Shown: piece after piece, positions 58,801 to 64,000 of the stretch | Layout of the letters: the number at the start of each line of letters is the position of its first letter | Numbering within the stretch: the first letter of the stretch is position 1 | NCBI GenBank assembly: GCA_949318235.1 | Contig: OX439137.1 | Location: 13,197,791 to 13,261,790 of the forward strand | Direction: 5' to 3' | DNA length: 64,000 bases | Source: Ecdyonurus torrentis | Taxonomy: Eukaryota; Arthropoda; Insecta; Ephemeroptera; Heptageniidae | The notes under the pieces: generated by a model | Seen by the model: only the letters and a program-made list of their open reading frames with translations | Database searches by the model: none | Told to the model about the DNA's origin: nothing | Made by a program: the position numbers and the translations under genes

Positions 58801-61800
58801 ATTTTATTTATTTATTTTTTTTTTTTTTTGCGTATACATGTACAGCCTTTGTGACAAAATTTTACTATATATGCCTTATGGCAGTACAATTTATTCGTAT
58901 GAACGCTTTAATTAACGCAATGATTCATATAAAAACATGGTATATAGCTAAGAGAGCAACCAGTAGAGTAAAAGTTTATATTAGTGACTGTAAATATACC
59001 TATAAGTTTGAAATGTAATGTACACTTTTTTTTTTATATATATAGTTAACTGGTGATATACAATTTACATTTTTTTTTTTTTTTTTACATGGCATTTATT
59101 TTTCATGGCAATAAAAACTTATTCTATACATACATATACTTTAACTTTTCAAGCGGTAACAAAAAGTATATAAGTTTGAATCAAGTATTTTAATTGAAAA
59201 AGTTTTTTTATACATTATATTATAATTAATGATAAAAAAAAGTATATTTGATTAAGAAAACTTATAAAGAAAATAAAATAAAGAACTTTTTTTTATATGC
59301 TTGAATAAGTATACTTTTGTTAATTATTTCTTTCTTTTTAATTGGAAATTTAATATTTTTTAACCGTTTTGGTAGAAGAAAACTTACTTTAAAATGACTT
59401 TTAGCTTAATTTTTTATTCAAAAAAAAAAAAAAGCATCATGATTAAAAAAGCAGTTTGAAAAAAAAAAAAAATTTGATGATGCGAAATGTTACACTGAGA
59501 TTGATTAGAGGATGCTGATTTTTCCATTTAATTTATCAAAGATTTTTTTTCCCCAACTTTTTATTTTTTAAACTTTGATTGAAGGGAAATTTTAATATTT
59601 AATAAACTCGTGCAACGTTCATATTTAGTCTTTCATATTTATCTTATACGTACCCCTTATATTACTACATTATAAAGTCCCAGTGAAAAATTGAACTCAA
59701 ATAAAATATAAAATGATTCTTGAAGTAAATTTATTGTAATATCATGACAACAATGCCCTTGAAAATATAAACAACAATAAAAAATATCGCAAAAAATAAA
59801 TAAAAAATAAAAATACAAGTTGATATACATACCTTTTTTTTTTTTTTTGTAATTAAAATCCAATCAGTAAATAAAATAGTTTGAGGGTATTTTTTAATTA
59901 AATTTTCATTATAATATAATTCTTGGAAGTGTAACTGATCATTTTTAATATTTTATTTAAATACGAACGAAAGCATCATTTATAATGGTTAAAAAGACTA
60001 TACTATTATACACACCACCGTACCATAGTAACTCTGAACACAGACTGAACTAAAGAACGTGCTTATCAAAACATACAAGCTCTCTTTTTTCACTTCGGCT
60101 TCGCACGTCAAAGTCACGAGTATAAACGATTAGAATTTTTTTTAAACATATTTATCAATATCTTTAATAATTATCAACGTAATCATTTTTTAAAAATAGT
60201 GTTATCTAAACTGCATTTACTTTTGATGATATTTAAAAAAATAATTAAATAGTGGAATTATATTTATTTTAAAAATTCTCATACACGTGAGCTCATTGTT
60301 ATTTTTAGTGGTTTTGACTATATTTTTATTTTTTATTTTTTGCCCAATGCGACCCCCTTTTATGTATGAACTAAAATACTCTTCTTTTATAATACTCGAC
60401 CTTTTTGTATACATTTTTATCATCATTTTAAATACGTATGTACTTTCTGAGGTGAATGAATACTTCAATATACACATGAAAGATGCGTTTTCTTTTGCTC
60501 GTTATTATTATAATATAAAAAAAAATAGGGTCGACGTTTATATGTACTTATGGTTTCAAATATCCGTTCAACTTTAGAGAAATACATGATCTTTTTCTCA
60601 AATATTAGAGCACCTTTTTATACATATATTTTATAACACAGTATACCTTGGTATCGTATATGAAAAAAAATGTATCAATATGATTCAGATTAGGATCTTT
60701 ACCTGCTATATGCATATAATAGAATTTTTTAAATCTTTAAAACGCAATTTGAAAAGGAAAATGTTCTTTAGATGACCCATTTTCTAAAAAAAAAATTGGC
60801 ACAGAAATATATAAGCTTATTTTGTACATTTTAGGCATCAGAAAGTAAAGGCACTTTTAATACACATTTATTGTATAATATATTATATAATACACATTAT
60901 ATAGAGTATAATAAGGGTCACATCCTGTAATGATTGCCAATTCTATATTGCAAGAGATTTTGATAGAATTAAATTATAAATAGGTATTAACATATTTTGT
61001 ACATTATCGATTCGAATGCATATATTTTTATACTTTATGTGTATTCTCATGAATTTTGAAAGATACGTGCTGGTTTCAAGTGCTGCATGAAAAGCAATCA
61101 ATACAATCAGTGCCAATAAAGCATTAAGAAATAAAAAAAAAAAAAAAATTAAAGAGTAAAAAAAATATAATACTTCGATAGAAAAAAAAACTTGTTTCTA
61201 ATATAGGCATTTTGTTATAAATTATAAAATGACAATACCCTGAAGCAAATTTCATGAGTCAAAGAATAAGTCATGCCTATTTCTATACTCATTTTTGCAG
61301 CGCATGTATTTATAAACTATACTGTACTGTATGTAAGTACATCGCATGTAATATTATGTAACCCAACTTACTGTTTGCAAAGTAGATACGTTTTTTTTTT
61401 TTTTTTTTTTTTTTTTTTCTAATTTAGAAACCTTCATAAATTGAGCACTCTATAGATCGCTGTAAAAAGTCTCGTACGTTAAGTAAACATAATATTATAT
61501 GCCTTTTATGATATATTTGCATTCATACACCTTTTTAGGTCAGAGTCATTCGCAGTTTTAAAATTGTACTTTAGTATTTTTTTTTTTTTTTTTTTTTTTT
61601 TTAGTTTTAGTTTAAGTTTTGTTTATAAAGTTTATGAAATATTCATATTATATAAAGTATATACCAGGAAACATTTATTTAAATTTTATACGTATAATAT
61701 TTATACCACTTGACTATACCTACCTACTCAGTACATTTTATATTTATATAGTAAAGTTTGGATTTAAAATATTCCCTATTAAATATTTAATATAAAATAG

Positions 61801-62070
61801 TATTATTATAATAATATTGTTATAAATTTTTAAATATATATTAGATCTGAAAAAAATTATAGAAATTCTGTTTTTTTGAGTATGAGAGAGAAACTGTGTG
61901 CATAATATTATGCAAAATTCTGTCATCACATAAAAGCTTAAAAATCGTATCCAAATACTTATAATATTTATTTGTTTATTGATTTATTTTATTTATCGAT
62001 TTATTTATTCCTATTACACTTTAATTCCATAAAAACATATTCTTGTAACTATTTTCACAACCATATTCTT

Positions 62071-62425
62071 ATAGCCATAGACCACATAAAACAACATGAC
62101 TGTATGCTTTTTAATGAATAAAAATGCAATGGGATCTTCAAAACTGTTGAAAATTTTCACCAGAATGTTAATGTAGCCCCACGAGAGAGCGTGAAAATAC
62201 TATACTGCAAAGTATGCAATATTCGTGACTATTTATGTTTATGATGTCAGAAACATGCAAAAATTAGTATGAAAATGTTGTGCGGGTTGCATAAATCGAA
62301 ATTTCTGACCACTGCTACGGAGCTACAGTTGGGTTTTGAGCCAAACTAAAGTTATTTATGTAAGTTTCATCAAGTGTTTTATAGTAATATAAATGCTTAT
62401 GTTTTTCTCTGGTCTATTCCTTTAT
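62071..62425 (+). mobile_element. 345-bp MITE family T, copy e (forward)
   Basis: Starts ATAGCCATAGACCACATAAA and ends CTCTGGTCTATTCCTTTATA. The core has AATGGGATCTTCAAAACTGT, GTCAGAAACATGCAAAAAT and GCGGGTTGCATAAATCGAAA. TTAA ends have mutated. Confidence 0.75.
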
Positions 62426-62631
62426 ATATTGACACGTACGTAAACATTTTTTCCAATAACATATTCCTTTACGATATATAATTCTAAACTGAAAAGCCAT
62501 ATAAACATTCATAAATATAAACTTATGTAAAAGACGTTTTGACGTTTGAAATATTAAAAGTTCAATTGGGTAAAATAAAAATGTTTATGTATATAATATA
62601 CAGTTTGCAAACTGCGTTCAGCGCTAAAGTA

Positions 62632-62884
62632 TATAGTATGCAAGGTCCATATAATAAAGAGGTTGAGCGCAGCAAAAAACTCGCGCAGTTGATTTTATTT
62701 TGTGATGGATGTACTTGATTCTAAGCCAATACGATGCCGTTCACCAGTTACGTCACTGATAAAGTGAATAAAAATACACCCCGGTGATATGACGTCTTTG
62801 GTGAATTACTTTAAGCTGCGCGACCTTGGCCAAAACGTTTTCCCGGAGCACCTAACCTCTTATATATGGACCTTGTATAGTATG
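62632..62884. mobile_element. 235 bp hairpin-ended MITE with 9-bp target duplication
   Basis: The element 62641-62875 has inverted ends CAAGGTCCATATAATAAAG and CTTATATATGGACCTTG. It is flanked by an exact TATAGTATG on both sides (62632-62640 and 62876-62884). A 9-bp duplication suggests a Mutator-like mobiliser; 8 bp plus a chance base would suggest hAT. No coding capacity. Confidence 0.75.
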
Positions 62885-63331
62885 AAGTTTTAGTATTCAA
62901 CTTCTAACTTCTATACTTCATAATATACAAAACGGTCAGAAAATTGTTATATAAAGTATAAGTTAAATGTCGAGTATAACTAAAGTTTATTTTCTTATGT
63001 CAATAAAGATGTATATTATATGTTAATTAAATAGAAAAACAGACCTTATATAATATTTGTATTATATATTCTATACGCGCGTATATATGATGAACAAATT
63101 AGCATTAAAGGTTTAACTTTTATTTACCACGTGGTTTGGTGTTATACAATTCCATGGTAGTTTAGAAATAAAAGATAAACCTAAAATTGTATTTTTATAT
63201 CTGATTTTAATAAACTACTTTATTTATTTATGTATGTACCTTTTTTTTTTTCGTGTAGAAATATGTGATTAATTGCCCGATTTACTAGCTTTACGATAAA
63301 TGCTTATTTTTAAACGTTTAGCGTATAATAT

Positions 63332-63682
63332 ATTGAAGGCATAGATAACATGAAAACATTAGCATTAACATCACAAAACACTTGATGGGACTTACCTAAA
63401 TAACATAAGTTGGTCTCCTGAAAAGCCAACTGCAGCGCCGTAGCAGTGATCAGAAAGTTTCGATTTATACAACCCGCACAACATTTTCATACCAGTTTTT
63501 GCCTGTTTCTGACGTCATAAACAGAAATATTCACGCAAATTGCATACTTTACAGCTTTTTCACGCTCTCTTGTGGGGCCACATTTACATTTTGGTAAAAA
63601 TTATCATCAATTTTGTATAAATCCCATTTGGTGTTTAAGTGATTAAAAAGAACATGTTGTTTCATGTTTTCTATGCATTTAA
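63332..63682 (-). mobile_element. 345-bp MITE family T, copy f (reverse)
   Basis: Begins ATTGAAGGCATAGATAACAT and ends with the inverse of TTTAAATGCATAGAAAACAT. The core has GTAGCAGTGATCAGAAAGTT, CAACCCGCACAACATTTTCA and TTCTGACGTCATAAACAG. Confidence 0.78.
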
Positions 63683-63694
63683 AGAATACTGCTC

Positions 63695-63802
<108 letters not shown>

Positions 63803-64000
63803 TAATAAATAATAAGAATATAAGGACTTAAAATTCATTATACGTTAATTATATTATAACAATTAAAAAAAAATCAAATATGTACTTATTTATATATATT
63901 TTCATTATTTTAAGTTAGTTAGATATTGTACAAACATGTATATTTATACAATGGTATAGTCGCATATATGTACTACTTTATTTGTATTTTACATTTACCA

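Overview
This window is AT-rich nuclear DNA from an invertebrate animal. It has GT-AG introns, two recognisable metazoan genes, abundant MITE-like inverted repeats, and very long (AG)n, (AC)n, (TA)n and poly-A/T tracts. An arthropod is my best guess, but the sequence alone does not fix the taxon.

Layout. (1) 1-4583, minus strand: the first three coding exons (166 codons) of a NudE/NDE1/NDEL1 dynein-regulator gene, which runs off the left edge. (2) 4584-5034: a compact divergent intergenic region that probably serves both neighbours; it holds an NRF-1-like palindrome and a CCAAT box. (3) 5035-26735, plus strand: 30 phase-compatible exons encoding about 2,283 residues, the N-terminal half of the giant E3 ubiquitin ligase Highwire/MYCBP2/PAM (RCC1-like blocks, Cys-rich segment, PHR1, PHR2). 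The filamin, DOC/APC10 and RING/TC half is not visible anywhere downstream in the window. (4) 26736-29780: non-coding, with nested MITEs. (5) 29781-55521, minus strand: a two-coding-exon gene for a 553-residue type I membrane protein with leucine-rich-repeat character. Its signal-peptide exon lies about 24 kb from the exon carrying the rest of the protein. The intron is packed with simple repeats, MITEs and a striking array built on AACCGGTT palindromes. (6) 55522-64000: no coding sequence seen; probably 5' intron/UTR or upstream DNA of the LRR gene, again with MITEs and an (AG)n tract.

The Highwire reading frame ends at a good splice donor and no continuation is visible. Either the minus-strand LRR gene is nested in a Highwire intron longer than 37 kb, or the assembly joins two loci here. 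NudE (dynein/Lis1 transport) and Highwire (axon and synapse ubiquitin ligase) share a promoter region, but I see no evidence of a functional operon-like unit.

The repeat landscape falls into families: TTAA-flanked elements with related termini (1.34 kb fold-back, 316 bp, and six ~345 bp copies), TA-flanked Tc1/mariner-like MITEs (four copies, one split by another repeat), a ~800 bp near-perfect palindrome with an extra partial copy, and several single hairpin elements with visible target duplications.
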